DNA of 64,000 nucleotides from Rhodospirillaceae bacterium. Its GTDB lineage: Bacteria > Pseudomonadota > Alphaproteobacteria > Rhodospirillales > Rhodospirillaceae. Within the stretch, counting starts at the first letter, position 1. The number at the start of each line of letters is the position of its first letter. The notes below the pieces were generated by a model that did no database searches, was not told the origin of the DNA, and was given only the letters and a program-made list of their open reading frames with translations. A program made the translations under genes and the position numbers. The stretch covers positions 1-64,000 of the forward strand of contig JAIBCD010000001.1 in assembly GCA_019694335.1 (NCBI GenBank), written 5' to 3'. Shown in pieces: positions 35,754-44,913 of this stretch.

Positions 35754-37100
35754 ATGACTAACTCGATTTTGAGCAAACTCAATCGTCGCCGCGTCCTGCG
35801 CGGCATGGTCGATGGCGGCGCGGTCACGGTGGCCTTGCCGCTCCTCAACGTGTTCCTCAACGGCAACGGCACCGCGCTCGCCGACGGCAAGCCCATGCCG
35901 GTGCGCTTCGGCACATGGTACTGGGGCCTGGGCGTCGCCAAGGACGTCTTCGTGCCCAAGAAAGTCGGCGCGAACTGGGAAATCACCGAGGAAATGGAAG
36001 CCCTGCGCGGAGTTCAGAAACACATCAACGTGTTCACGAACTTCACCGCCTTCAAGGACAACGCCCAGAACTTCTGCCATCACACCGGCTGGGTGATCGG
36101 CCGCACCGGCATCGCGCCGATGCAGTCGGGCGAAGTCCCGGGCGAAACCCTGGACATCTCGGTGGCCAACAGCATCGGCCGCACCACGCGCTTCCGCACC
36201 CTCACGGCCTCGGCCAGCGGCAGCGCCCGTGACACGCAGTCCTACGACAACCCGCAGACCCCGAACGCGGCCGAAACCTCGCCGATGGCGTTCTACACCC
36301 GCCTGTTCGGACCGGATTTCCAGGATCCGAACGCGCCGACCTTCACCCCGAACCCGAAGATCATGGTGCGTAAGAGCGCGCTGTCGGGCGTGATGGACGA
36401 CATCAAGGATCTCAATAAGGTCGTCGGCTCCGAGGACCGCGAGCGCATCGAGCAGTACTTCACCGGCCTGCGCCACATCGAGCAGCAGTTCCAGCAGCAG
36501 CTCACCAAGCCGGAACCGATCGCCTCGTGCAAGGCGCCCGAGAAGTTCAAGGAAGACGCCAAGAACGGCACCGACACCACGCTGATGGCCGCGCGCCATA
36601 AGATGCTGTCGGACCTGATGGCGATGGCCGTGGCTTGCGACCAGACCCGCGTGTTCAACATGACCTACGGCGGTCAGGGCGTGACCAAGCTGGGCTACGA
36701 AAAGCCGCACCACACCTGCACCCACGAAGAGCCGGTGGACGAGAAGCTCGGGTACCAGACCGTGTGCTCCTGGTTCACCCGCCGCGCGTTCGAGAACTGG
36801 GCCTATGTCGTGGACGCTTTCGCCAAGATCAAGGAAGGCGACGGCAGCCTGCTCGACAACGTGCTGATCTACGCCAACACCGACCACGGCCTCGCGCGCA
36901 TCCACTCGCTCGATGGCATGGCGATGTTCACGGCCGGCCGCGCCGGCGGCAAGATGAAGACCGGCCTTCATGTGGCGGGTGACGGCTCGCCGGTGACCCG
37001 CCTGGGCTACACCGCCATGAAGGTCATGGGCCTCAACGTCCGCAGCTGGGGCACCAAGAGCAACAACACCTCGAAAGAGGTCGGCGAAATCCTCGCCTAA
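35754..37100 (+). CDS. cassette 2, protein B: Tat-exported DUF1552 protein
   Basis: A 448-residue DUF1552 protein with twin-arginine signal LNRRRVLRGMVDGGAV at 9-24. Family blocks are RFGTWYWGLGVAKDVFVP, HINVFTNFTAFKDNAQNFC, HHTGWVIGRTGIAP, FGPDFQDPNAPTF, VRKSALSGVMDDI and EQYFTGLRHIEQQ. The signature region is HHTCTHEE starting at residue 319, again Glu in place of the last His of HXXSHH. GGGAGATAAAGCCC precedes the ATG, 14 bp after A. It ends the cassette and is followed by a strong terminator. Confidence 0.85.
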   Translation: MTNSILSKLNRRRVLRGMVDGGAVTVALPLLNVFLNGNGTALADGKPMPVRFGTWYWGLGVAKDVFVPKKVGANWEITEEMEALRGVQKHINVFTNFTAFKDNAQNFCHHTGWVIGRTGIAPMQSGEVPGETLDISVANSIGRTTRFRTLTASASGSARDTQSYDNPQTPNAAETSPMAFYTRLFGPDFQDPNAPTFTPNPKIMVRKSALSGVMDDIKDLNKVVGSEDRERIEQYFTGLRHIEQQFQQQLTKPEPIASCKAPEKFKEDAKNGTDTTLMAARHKMLSDLMAMAVACDQTRVFNMTYGGQGVTKLGYEKPHHTCTHEEPVDEKLGYQTVCSWFTRRAFENWAYVVDAFAKIKEGDGSLLDNVLIYANTDHGLARIHSLDGMAMFTAGRAGGKMKTGLHVAGDGSPVTRLGYTAMKVMGLNVRSWGTKSNNTSKEVGEILA

Positions 37101-37448
37101 AGCTGCTCTGATCGCGATTGGACCGCCGCACGGGCTTTCCCCGTGCGGCGGTTTCCTTTTGCGCCGCGCGCCGTCGATCGTTTGCCGTCAATACCATCCC
37201 GCGACGGACGTCGGGGAAAATCGTCTCGAGAGAGATTGAACGGGCGAGAAACATCTTGAGATGGATTGAGGTCGATATGATTAATCCGTCCGCTGTCGCG
37301 GGGTGCAGGTGATGAACCGGCGCGGCGCGCCTGCCGTGCCAAAAAGATCGCGGAGGTGGAAAGTCTTCTCGCGGCCCTGAAAAAAGTTGTGCGTTCGCTT
37401 GCGAGTTCACGCATGTTCTTCGGATCACGGAGGAACGCGGGCGCGAGG
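37101..37448. other. 348-bp gap between cassette 2 and methyltransferase pair
   Basis: Its first part holds the terminator at 37122-37160. The remainder has no convincing gene; the frame that leads into the methyltransferase is open from 37356 but lacks a ribosome site there. A somewhat AT-rich patch at 37221-37290 could carry the promoter of the methyltransferase genes, though no clear hexamer pair is visible. Confidence 0.5.
37122..37160 (+). terminator. rho-independent terminator of cassette 2
   Basis: CCGCCGCACGGG (37123-37134) pairs with CCCGTGCGGCGG (37140-37151), extended by an A-T pair (37122 with 37152), around CTTTC. TTTCCTTTTG follows. Confidence 0.9.
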
Positions 37449-38399
37449 ATGGCAGCCAAGAAGATTTTCATCTGGGACACCTACTGGGACTCGAGCCTGG
37501 TTCACTGCTTCGGCGTGAACGTACAGGCTCCGGTGACCGCGGCGTTGGAGCGCGCCTGGTACGATGTGGCGCGCCTGATGCCGGCTGGCGGTGCGATCCT
37601 GGACCTTGGCTGCGGCAATGGCGCCGTGCCCCTGGCGATGGCGCGGGCGGGGGGCGGATTTGCGATCACCGGAATCGATGAAGCCGCCATCGATCCAGTG
37701 AACAACGTGCCCGATCACGCTGAATTGTTCGGCGCCATGCGATTCCTTCCACGCACCGCCATGGAAACCCTGCCGTTCCCCGACGCCTCGTTCGATCTGG
37801 TGACCAGCCAGTTCGGCATCGAGTTCAGCGGCAATTCCCCGGCGGCGCTGGCGGAGGCCATGCGCGTTCTGAAGCCGGGCGGGCGCCTCGTGATCATGGC
37901 CTTGCCCCACGCCAGCCGGGCGGTGAGCGATGCGCGCATCGCCCTCAAGCAGGCGCGGCATCTGCTCGGGGATTCCACGCTGTTCGCGACCGCGATCAGG
38001 ATGGTGAAGGAGTATCACGCCGCCACCGATGCTTCGGCCGAGGACGTGATGCGTCAGGGTCTGGACCAGTTCTGTGGCGAGGTCGAGAAGACCTTCGCGC
38101 CGTTTCCTGACAATGAGGTCGGCGTGCTTTCGGCCATGGTGTTCTGCCTGTACCAGGTGTTCACCCATCGCCGGACCACCACCAACGCCGAACAAATGAT
38201 GGCGGTGGAAACCCTCCGCACGCGGCTCGCTCACTACGGCGCGCGGGCGCAGGCCACCCTCAAGGCGGCCATGCCCGATACGGCATTGTCTCCGTTCACC
38301 GCGACCCTCGGCACGCTCGGCGCCAAGTCCATGGAGATCCTGCCGCTGATGGCGCCTGGACATGGAATTGTCGCGATCCGGCTCACCGCGCGGCGCTGA
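37449..38399 (+). CDS. class I SAM-dependent methyltransferase 1
   Basis: A 316-residue cytoplasmic methyltransferase, Methyltransf_11/25 type. SAM-binding motif I is ILDLGCGNGAVPLA (about 51-64), motif II is the acidic end of ITGIDEAAI, and the FDLVTSQFGIEF block and VLKPGGRLVIM are the later motifs. The region after 170 is helical and specific to this pair. The substrate is unknown. ATG 37449 is chosen because FIWDTYWD follows at the same distance as in the second copy; GCGAGG lies just upstream and GGAGGAACG slightly further. It is the first of two tandem paralogues. Confidence 0.8.
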   Translation: MAAKKIFIWDTYWDSSLVHCFGVNVQAPVTAALERAWYDVARLMPAGGAILDLGCGNGAVPLAMARAGGGFAITGIDEAAIDPVNNVPDHAELFGAMRFLPRTAMETLPFPDASFDLVTSQFGIEFSGNSPAALAEAMRVLKPGGRLVIMALPHASRAVSDARIALKQARHLLGDSTLFATAIRMVKEYHAATDASAEDVMRQGLDQFCGEVEKTFAPFPDNEVGVLSAMVFCLYQVFTHRRTTTNAEQMMAVETLRTRLAHYGARAQATLKAAMPDTALSPFTATLGTLGAKSMEILPLMAPGHGIVAIRLTARR

Positions 38400-38472
38400 T
38401 AGCGGCTCTTATCCGGCCCGTACCGCCCCGCGCGGCCCCATCAAATCCACTGCCAAAGCCGCCCGCGATACT

Positions 38473-38541
38473 GGGAAGGCCGTTGGCGCGGGATCGGGAA
38501 AGCCGCTGGCGCGGGATCGGGAAAGCCGCTGGCGCGGCAAG
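38473..38541 (+). repeat. three tandem copies of a 23-bp unit
   Basis: GGGAAAGCCGCTGGCGCGG plus four further bases is repeated at 38473-38495, 38496-38518 and 38519-38541. Copies 2 and 3 agree for 19 bases; copy 1 has two changes in that part. It lies in the 239-bp gap between the paired methyltransferase genes and codes for nothing recognisable. Confidence 0.85.
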
Positions 38542-38638
38542 GGGTTCGCCCTGTATTCTCCCCGGCTAACGAAGCCGGCCCGAAAGGCTGGCGTTAATGC
38601 CTCCCAGAGGACGTGGGCCGAAAGACGTTGGGGACTGT

Positions 38639-39637
38639 GTGAACGTCAAAGCGCAAACCAAGCGATTCTTCGTCTGGGACGCCTATTGGGATACTGCCCG
38701 CCTTCAGTCGTTCGACCTGGAAGGCAAACCGGGTGCGATTTCGGCGCTCGGACAGTATTGGGCCAGTGTCGCCCAGTCCCTGCCGCAGGGCGCGTCCGTG
38801 CTCGACCTGGGCTGCGGCCATGGCGCGGCGTCGCTGGCGCTGCTTGCCGCCGGTTCCAAGGCCACGATCACCGCCATCGATGAGGCTAATATCGATCCGG
38901 TGCGCTATCTGCCAGAGAAAGCCGCACAGCTTTCGCGCATCACCTTCCGGCCGCGGGTGCAGATGGAGGAACTGCCGTTCGAGGACATGTCTTTCGACGC
39001 GGTGGTCAGCCAGTTCGGCATCGAATTCGGCCCGCTGCCCAAGACCGCCACCGAAATCGCCCGCGTGCTGAAGCCTGGCGGCTTCATGGCGGCACTGGTG
39101 CTGCCCTACAACAGCGAGGCGGTGCAGGAAGCGCGCATCGCGCTCAAGCAATGCCGCTACCTGCTCACCGAAGCCAAACTGTTCGAGACCGCCATCACCA
39201 TGTTGCAGGCCTACCATCAGGCGCCGCCGGATGTGCAGGAGCCGCAGATGCAGGCCGCGCTCGACCAATTCCGCAAGACCGTCGAGGACGCCTTCGCCAA
39301 GTTCAGCGAGAAGGAGATCAACGTCCTTTCGGTGATCGTGAACGCGCTGTACCAGGTGTTCGGCAACCGCAAGACCGCCACCGAGCAGGACCAGATTTTC
39401 GCCATCGAGAGCGCGCGCACCCACCTCGCGCATTACGCCGCGCGCGCGCAGGACACGGCGCGGTCGGCGGTCGACATCAACATGACGGCCTTGCGCGGCG
39501 CGCTGGTCGCCGCCGGCATCCAGCTCTCGGATGCACGCCCCATGCAGGCGCAGGGGTACAAAGGCCTGGTGGCTTATCAGCTGTTCGGGCGCAAACTGGC
39601 AAAGCCGCCGCAGCAACAGCCGGCGGCGGGCGCGTAA
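38639..39637 (+). CDS. class I SAM-dependent methyltransferase 2
   Basis: A 332-residue paralogue of the preceding methyltransferase: FFVWDAYWD, VLDLGCGHGAASLALL, TAIDEANIDPV, FDAVVSQFGIEFG, VLKPGGFMAALVLP, ARIALKQCRYLL and FAIESARTHLAHYAARAQ all have matches there. I start it at GTG 38639 (TGGGGACT upstream), giving VNVKAQTKRFFVWD; ATG 38597 in frame has no ribosome site. It has an extra low-complexity tail (PPQQQPAAGA). The shared FGIEF block and the helical C-terminal region suggest one substrate type or a heterodimer. Confidence 0.8.
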   Translation: MNVKAQTKRFFVWDAYWDTARLQSFDLEGKPGAISALGQYWASVAQSLPQGASVLDLGCGHGAASLALLAAGSKATITAIDEANIDPVRYLPEKAAQLSRITFRPRVQMEELPFEDMSFDAVVSQFGIEFGPLPKTATEIARVLKPGGFMAALVLPYNSEAVQEARIALKQCRYLLTEAKLFETAITMLQAYHQAPPDVQEPQMQAALDQFRKTVEDAFAKFSEKEINVLSVIVNALYQVFGNRKTATEQDQIFAIESARTHLAHYAARAQDTARSAVDINMTALRGALVAAGIQLSDARPMQAQGYKGLVAYQLFGRKLAKPPQQQPAAGA

Positions 39638-39644
39638 AAGCCCC

Positions 39645-39668
39645 GGGCCGGACGTAAGCGCCCGGCCC
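39645..39668. terminator. hairpin between convergent genes
   Basis: GGGCCGG (39645-39651) pairs with CCGGCCC (39662-39668). There is no T run on either side, so termination is only a possibility; it sits in the 43-bp gap between two genes that face each other. Confidence 0.3.
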
Positions 39669-39680
39669 AGGGAGCGTTAG

Positions 39681-40055
39681 CTAGGCGGCGACGGCCTTGT
39701 CGTCGTCGTGTTGATGCCGGTACGCGCGGATCTCCCACGCTTCCGACAGGATCAGGAACAGCCCCAGCACGATATGCACGGCCGTGGCCGACCTGATGCT
39801 TCCGAAGTCGAGAACCCAGGGAGCGGCCATCAGCCACGCGCCGATAGCGACACCGTTCCAGTGTTCCCATTCCTTGAGGGCGACGAACAACGAGTAAGCG
39901 GCCGATATGACGATTACCAGGCCGCAAAGCCAGGCATTCCAGCTTGGGTAATCAAGATCTGAGAATTTGAGCACCCAGGGCGAGATGAACAGGATGAAGC
40001 CGATGATCATATCGCTCCAATCCTGGACGCCCGGCAGTTCGGACATTTTCCGCAT
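39681..40055 (-). CDS. SPW-repeat membrane protein
   Basis: A 124-residue inner-membrane protein with four hydrophobic segments and two SPW-type repeats, FISPWVLKFSD near 23 and MAAPWVLDFGS near 77. The family's function is unknown; members are often linked to stress. The tail is charged and His/Asp-rich (RHQHDDDKA). The start at 40055 is well supported by AGGAGG seven bases upstream. It is divergent from the DUF3095 gene. Confidence 0.85.
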   Translation of the reverse strand: MRKMSELPGVQDWSDMIIGFILFISPWVLKFSDLDYPSWNAWLCGLVIVISAAYSLFVALKEWEHWNGVAIGAWLMAAPWVLDFGSIRSATAVHIVLGLFLILSEAWEIRAYRHQHDDDKAVAA

Positions 40056-40198
40056 GCAAACCTCCTGTGTGATGGAAACTTGACGGGAACAATAAGACTC
40101 AGTTCTCGGTGGAGAGAGCCTCCGCTTTTATGACGATGCAGTCCGTATCGTGCCCACAGCTTCCGAGGCAGGACGTGAAAGCATTGAGCCAAAATTAC

Positions 40199-40204
40199 TA
40201 TAAT
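40199..40204 (+). promoter_or_regulatory. candidate -10 box upstream of DUF3095 gene
   Basis: TATAAT occurs as TATAATATT in an AT-rich stretch (40188-40207) of otherwise GC-rich DNA, about 120 bases before the DUF3095 start. No good -35 box is seen. The same nine bases recur at 57955 before cassette 3. Confidence 0.35.
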
Positions 40205-40321
40205 ATTCGGGCCTGAATAAGGCGGGCTTTGGTAACGCCACGTGAGGAGCGGGTTTCCCATTCCCGCAGAGCATTGCAATTGCCGCGTGACTGGCCGGAT
40301 GCCATGCTTGGCGCGCAAGCC

Positions 40322-41494
40322 ATGACTGCATCCTTTTATGACCGCCTGACGCCGATTCAGTCCGCCCGGGGCATCTTCGATGACGCCCTGTACGCCCCCG
40401 CGCCGGCCGATTGGCTGCTGGCGGTGTCGGACATCAAGGGCTCCACCCAGGCGGTGGCCGAGGGGCGACATTCCGATGTGAATTTCTCGGCTGCGGCCAT
40501 GATCGCCGCGCTTACCAACCTGTGCGGCCAAATTCCCTATCAGTTTGGCGGTGACGGCGCCTCGGCCCTGGTGCCGCCCGGCGACGCCGGCAAAGTGCGC
40601 CGCGAGCTGGCGCGCGTGCGCGCGTTTGCGGCCAGGGACTTCAAGCTCGACCTGCGCATCGGCCTGGTCGGGGTGCGGGCGCTGGAAACGCGCGGCTTCC
40701 AGGTGCGCGTGGGGCGCTACGAGGCGTCGCCGGGCAGCGCCTATGCGGTGTTCCGCGGCGGCGGCATCGCGTTCATGGAGCAGGCGGTGAAGGGCAGGGG
40801 CGACGACAGCCTCGCCAGGGAGGCGATCGTCGCCGACGCCGAGGACGACGGCCAGCCGCCCGACCTCACCGGGCTGTCCTGCCGCTGGACGCCGATCAAG
40901 GCGGAACGCGGCCGCATGGTGTCGCTGGTGATCAATGGCGCGGACCATGAGGAGGTTCACCGCGATCTGGCCGGGATCACCGGCCTGGTCAGTCTCAGTG
41001 CGATCACCGAAAAGCAGCTGGAACCGCGCTGGCCGCCCAAGGGGCTGGTGCGCGAGGCCAAGGCGCGGCGCGGGCGGGTGCCGCTGGCGCTGATGATCCC
41101 GGTCACCGCGTTGATCACGCTGGTGGCATATATCTTCGTGCGCAACCGTTGGAACGCCGGGCGTTTCAACGCCGCGCGCTATGTCAAGGGCGTGGCCGAA
41201 GGCGCGGTGGATTTCGCGCGCACCGACGAGAGCCTGTGCCTGGTGTTCGATTGCCCGAACGACAAGATCGACGCGGTGAGGGAGTATCTCGAAGGCCGCA
41301 GCGCCAAGGGCGAGATCAAATACGGCCTGCATATTTCGGATCACGCGGTCATGACCTGCCTGGTGATCTCGCCGGAGCATGGCCAGCACGTGCATTTCGT
41401 CGATGGCGGCGACGGCGGCTACACCAAGGCCGCGACCCAGCTGAAGGCGGCGGTCAAAGGCCGAGAAAGCCCGGCACGGCCGCCGCCCGCTTGA
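40322..41494 (+). CDS. DUF3095 family protein
   Basis: A 390-residue protein of the DUF3095 family, which has similarity to nucleotide cyclase and GGDEF-like folds; no activity is proven. The N-terminal region has FYDRLTPIQSARGIFDD and WLLAVSDIKGSTQAVAEGRH, resembling the DxxGST opening of class III cyclase domains; YQFGGDGASALVP follows. One membrane-like segment lies at about 256-275 (VPLALMIPVTALITLVAYIF). ATG 40322 is chosen because family proteins begin just before FY..L; in-frame ATG 40304 and TTG 40229 are alternatives. It stands alone. Confidence 0.75.
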   Translation: MTASFYDRLTPIQSARGIFDDALYAPAPADWLLAVSDIKGSTQAVAEGRHSDVNFSAAAMIAALTNLCGQIPYQFGGDGASALVPPGDAGKVRRELARVRAFAARDFKLDLRIGLVGVRALETRGFQVRVGRYEASPGSAYAVFRGGGIAFMEQAVKGRGDDSLAREAIVADAEDDGQPPDLTGLSCRWTPIKAERGRMVSLVINGADHEEVHRDLAGITGLVSLSAITEKQLEPRWPPKGLVREAKARRGRVPLALMIPVTALITLVAYIFVRNRWNAGRFNAARYVKGVAEGAVDFARTDESLCLVFDCPNDKIDAVREYLEGRSAKGEIKYGLHISDHAVMTCLVISPEHGQHVHFVDGGDGGYTKAATQLKAAVKGRESPARPPPA

Positions 41495-41545
41495 CGGCGG
41501 GTTTCCTGCGTTTGGCGACAGCCCTTTTTCGCGCCGGGTTTCGTT

Positions 41546-41845
41546 TTACGGGCCGTCCGCGTTCGTCCGCGCCTGTTCGTGGTGGCGGATCACTTCGCGG
41601 ATCACGAAAGCCAGGAATTTTTCGGCGAACTCAGGATCGAGGTCGGCGTCCTCGGCGAGTTTCCGGAGGCGGGCGATCTGCACGGCTTCGCGCCCTTTAT
41701 CCGCGGGCGGCAGCTTCAGGCGCGCCTTCAATGCCCCGACCTGCTGGGTGCAGCGGAATCGCTCCGCCAGCAGATGAATGATCGCGGCGTCGATATTGTC
41801 GATGCTCTTGCGCAGACTCAACAATTCGGCGGGAGTGTCGGTCAC
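41546..41845 (-). CDS. chorismate mutase (AroQ type)
   Basis: A 99-residue, all-helical AroQ-class chorismate mutase that turns chorismate into prephenate, the first step to phenylalanine and tyrosine. LRKSIDNIDAAIIHLLAERF supplies the first Arg, RCTQQVGALKARL the second Arg and Lys, and the last helix ends FVIREVIRHHEQ. It has the minimal length of a free-standing domain, with no signal peptide, so it is cytoplasmic. The GTG start overlaps the stop of the CapA-like gene (GTGA), which implies coupled translation, though no pathway link is obvious. Confidence 0.85.
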   Translation of the reverse strand: MTDTPAELLSLRKSIDNIDAAIIHLLAERFRCTQQVGALKARLKLPPADKGREAVQIARLRKLAEDADLDPEFAEKFLAFVIREVIRHHEQARTNADGP

Positions 41846-43029
41846 TTGGCCTTTCCCTTGGGAATGTCGAGGGTGGCGTACCAGCCGTCGCGCCGAATCT
41901 TGGTGCCGAGGGCGGCGGACAGCGATTGTACGCGGGCGAGGGTGTCCTCGGCCCGGGCGTCGGCTTCCAGGTGCGGGTCGCCGTCGTCGGTGAGGCCTAT
42001 CGGCAGGATCTCGATGCGCCGGAATTGGCCGGTGCGCGAGAGGATCATGCGCGCCATGGTCGCGGCGTATTGCCGCTTGTCCGATTGCAGGCGCTTGATC
42101 ACCGCCTGGGTGGAGGGGAACAGCGCGTAGTGGTCGGGATTGAACTGGTACACGAAGTTCCCGACGCTGTAGAAAATCGGCCTGTTCTTGTAGTACTCGA
42201 TGCCGTTCACCACATGCGGCCCGTGCCCCAGCACGATATCGGCGCCGGCATCGATGGCGGCGTGGGCGATCAGCTGCTTGCCGGTGGCGTCGATCTCCTC
42301 CGGTCCGCCCCAATGAATGTGCAGGGAGACGGCGACCACGTCGGCCATCTTGCGCGCTTCCGCCACCGCCGCCTGCATGCGCGCCACGTCCTGTTCCCAG
42401 GGCGCGAACACCGCCTTGCCGCCAGGCAGCCGGACTTGAGCGCCATGAATCGGCGCCGCGCCCGGTGCGTTGTCTTCCGCCGCCGTGCCGATCTGGGGGA
42501 ACTGGGGCGACACCAGCAGCGCCACCAGCGCGACCTTCAAACCTTTCTTCTCGATCACCACCGGCTGAATGGCCTGGGCGACGTTCGCGCCGGCGCCCGT
42601 GAACGCGATGCCCGCACCGGTCAGCACTTTGCGCGTGGTCTCCATGCCGGACGGGCCAAAGTCCATGGCGTGGTTGTTGGCGGTCGACACCAGGTCCACG
42701 CCCGCCCAGGTGAATTCGCCGATGATCGCGGGGTCGGCCTTGGCGATGTCCTTGACGGTCGGGTAGCCGCTGTCGGCCAGCACCTGCTCGAAGTTAAGGA
42801 AGGCGATATCGGCGCCGCGCATCACCTCGAACAGGCCTTGCAGGGCAGGATCGCGGTTGTCCGAGATCTTGCGGTTCCAGATGGCATCGCCGGCGGCGGC
42901 GAACACGACTTCGTCGGGGGCGGGTTTGGTCAGTGCGCCAATGCGCGCCGCCCACGCCCCCTGGTCGTCGGCGGCCTGGGCGACGCCACTCGCCAGAAGC
43001 GCGGTAAGGATGGCAAAAACCGGTTTCAT
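41842..43029 (-). CDS. exported CapA-family protein (metallophosphatase fold)
   Basis: A 395-residue protein with a signal peptide (ending GVAQAADD) and the CapA/PGA-synthesis fold of calcineurin-type metallohydrolases. Metal-site motifs are GDAIWNR, FLNFEQVL, ANNHAMDFG, LHIHWGG, GHGPHVVNG and FYSVGNFVYQF. Family members include poly-gamma-glutamate capsule proteins, but no capB or capC gene is near, so a capsule role is not supported. GGGGAAC lies upstream of ATG 43029; upstream in-frame codons have no ribosome site and no signal. Confidence 0.8.
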   Translation of the reverse strand: MKPVFAILTALLASGVAQAADDQGAWAARIGALTKPAPDEVVFAAAGDAIWNRKISDNRDPALQGLFEVMRGADIAFLNFEQVLADSGYPTVKDIAKADPAIIGEFTWAGVDLVSTANNHAMDFGPSGMETTRKVLTGAGIAFTGAGANVAQAIQPVVIEKKGLKVALVALLVSPQFPQIGTAAEDNAPGAAPIHGAQVRLPGGKAVFAPWEQDVARMQAAVAEARKMADVVAVSLHIHWGGPEEIDATGKQLIAHAAIDAGADIVLGHGPHVVNGIEYYKNRPIFYSVGNFVYQFNPDHYALFPSTQAVIKRLQSDKRQYAATMARMILSRTGQFRRIEILPIGLTDDGDPHLEADARAEDTLARVQSLSAALGTKIRRDGWYATLDIPKGKAK

Positions 43030-43449
43030 GATGTTCCCCACGGCCGGGATATATGGACCCGCCTCGCGGCATCCTACAGGCCCGCGGGAGGAACACCAAC
43101 GCGGCCCATCCGGTAAAACACAGGACGACGGGCCCGCGATTTCCATGAACGTGATCCCGATGCAGAGGCCGTCCCCGGTTGCCGGATTCGCGCAATTGCC
43201 GGGAGGGCGGGTGCTACGGCTACCGTGCGTGCTACAGCCCCAAGGATCAGGCGGCAGACGCCATGCCTCACGCTAGGCCGCGCATTATCGCATCGCAATA
43301 TGGGAATGCCGCGACGCAATGGGGGCATCGCGGTCGCCTTGTGCGCCGGGCAGATCGAGCTTCATCCCGTGATCCCGCCGGTTCCCCTTTTATATGATGC
43401 AGGGATATGAAATCCTTCAGGGGTTCACCTGGGGGAGTTGACTGGCGGC
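43030..43449. other. 420-bp divergent intergenic region
   Basis: This is the gap between the CapA-like gene (leftward) and the AMP nucleosidase gene (rightward). Short open frames cross it but none has both a ribosome site and family resemblance. TATATGATG at 43391-43399 is the best -10-like stretch for the purine operon, without a clear -35. Nothing else is seen. Confidence 0.45.
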
Positions 43450-44913
43450 ATGAAAGATTCCGACGTAGGCCCGAAGGACGCCAGCATTCCGGCTTCGGAC
43501 CTGCGGCGCTGCGCCAGCGCCGACGAGGCCCTCGACCTCCTGACCAGCCTCTACGACGACGCGGTCGCGCGCATCGAGGCGAAGTTCGATGCCTTTGCGA
43601 AAGGTGATCGCGCGCCGTTCCAAAACCCGGTCTATCCCTATCTCGGCATCGAGGTCGACCAGGTCTCGGGCTCGACCACGCTCGCGTTCGGCAAGGTCAG
43701 CCAGCCGGGAGTCTGGGGCACCACCATCACCCAGCCCGCGCTGTTTCGCAGCTACCTGATCGAGCAGATCAATCTGGTGATGGCCAATTGCACCGGGCGG
43801 ATCTTCGTCGGGAAAAGCCGCACGCCGATCCCGTTGACCTATGCGGTCGGCCGCGCGGCGACGTCGCTTTCAGCCGAGAAGCGCCGCGATATCGCCAACC
43901 ATTTCCCGCTGCCACGCCTCGACGCCGCCCATGATTCCATCGCCGATGGCGGTACCTGGCCGGGCCCGGGAGCAGGGCCGCTGTCGCTGTTCTCCGCCGA
44001 ACGCGTGGACTACTCGCTGCACCGCCTGCGCCACTACACCGGCACCGAGCCCGCGAATTTCCAGAGCTTCGTGCTGTTCACAAACTATCAGCGCTATATC
44101 GACGAGTTCATCGCCTACGGCATGCAGGAGGTCGCGGCAGGCCGCGCCTTGCGCTTCGTTGAGCCCGGCGGCCGCATCACCGAGCCCGGCAAAGACCCCT
44201 CGCGCCCGCCGCTCACCAAGATGCCGCAGATGCCGGCCTATCACCTGGTGCAGGACAACGGCGAGGGCATCACCCTGGTGAACATCGGCGTCGGCCCGTC
44301 CAACGCCAAAACCGCGACAGACCACATCGCCGTGCTCCGGCCGCATGTGTGGCTGATGGTCGGCCACTGCGGCGGCCTGCGCGGCAGCCAGCGGCTGGGC
44401 GACTACGTGCTCGCCAACGCGTACCTGCGCGACGACAACATCCTCGACCAGGTGCTGCCGCTGGAGATCCCCGTGCCGACCATCGCCGAGGTCCAGCTGG
44501 CCCTGGCCGGCGCGGTGGGCAGCGTCACGGCGGCGGCGGGGCAGGAGCTGAAGGAACGCCTGCGCACTGGCACGGTGGTCACCACCGACGACCGCAATTG
44601 GGAGCTGCGTTTCTCGGAACTGGCGGTGCGCTTCAACCAGTCGCGCGCCATCGCCATCGACATGGAATCCGCCACCCTCGCGGCCAACGGCTACCGTTTC
44701 AGGGTGCCTTACGGCACGCTGTTGTGCGTCTCCGACCGGCCGCTGCACGGTGAGATCAAGCTGCCGGGCATGGCCGACGCCTTCTACGAGGAACGGGTCA
44801 GCCAGCACCTGATGATCGGCATCAAGGCGCTGGAGCTGATGCGCGCGGGCGCCCGCGCCGGCACGCTCCATTCGCGCAAACTGCGCAGCTTCACCGAGCC
44901 CGCGTTCCGCTGA
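43450..44913 (+). CDS. amn: AMP nucleosidase
   Basis: A 487-residue cytoplasmic enzyme that hydrolyses AMP to adenine and ribose 5-phosphate. The N-terminal domain (to about 200) shows YPYLGIEV and the AMN-type [13 protein letters not shown]; the C-terminal nucleoside-phosphorylase-like domain shows [37 protein letters not shown] and [13 protein letters not shown] with its Glu. The length fits E. coli Amn (484). ATG 43450 is used; TTG 43438, closer to GGGGGAG, would add four residues. The TGA shares one base with the next ATG (TGATG), so it forms an operon with the deaminase. Confidence 0.93.
   Translation: MKDSDVGPKDASIPASDLRRCASADEALDLLTSLYDDAVARIEAKFDAFAKGDRAPFQNPVYPYLGIEVDQVSGSTTLAFGKVSQPGVWGTTITQPALFRSYLIEQINLVMANCTGRIFVGKSRTPIPLTYAVGRAATSLSAEKRRDIANHFPLPRLDAAHDSIADGGTWPGPGAGPLSLFSAERVDYSLHRLRHYTGTEPANFQSFVLFTNYQRYIDEFIAYGMQEVAAGRALRFVEPGGRITEPGKDPSRPPLTKMPQMPAYHLVQDNGEGITLVNIGVGPSNAKTATDHIAVLRPHVWLMVGHCGGLRGSQRLGDYVLANAYLRDDNILDQVLPLEIPVPTIAEVQLALAGAVGSVTAAAGQELKERLRTGTVVTTDDRNWELRFSELAVRFNQSRAIAIDMESATLAANGYRFRVPYGTLLCVSDRPLHGEIKLPGMADAFYEERVSQHLMIGIKALELMRAGARAGTLHSRKLRSFTEPAFR

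Noticed and set aside
41842..43029. The CapA-like gene as evidence of a poly-glutamate capsule locus
   Set aside because: No capB, capC or other polymer genes are adjacent; the neighbours are chorismate mutase and purine salvage.
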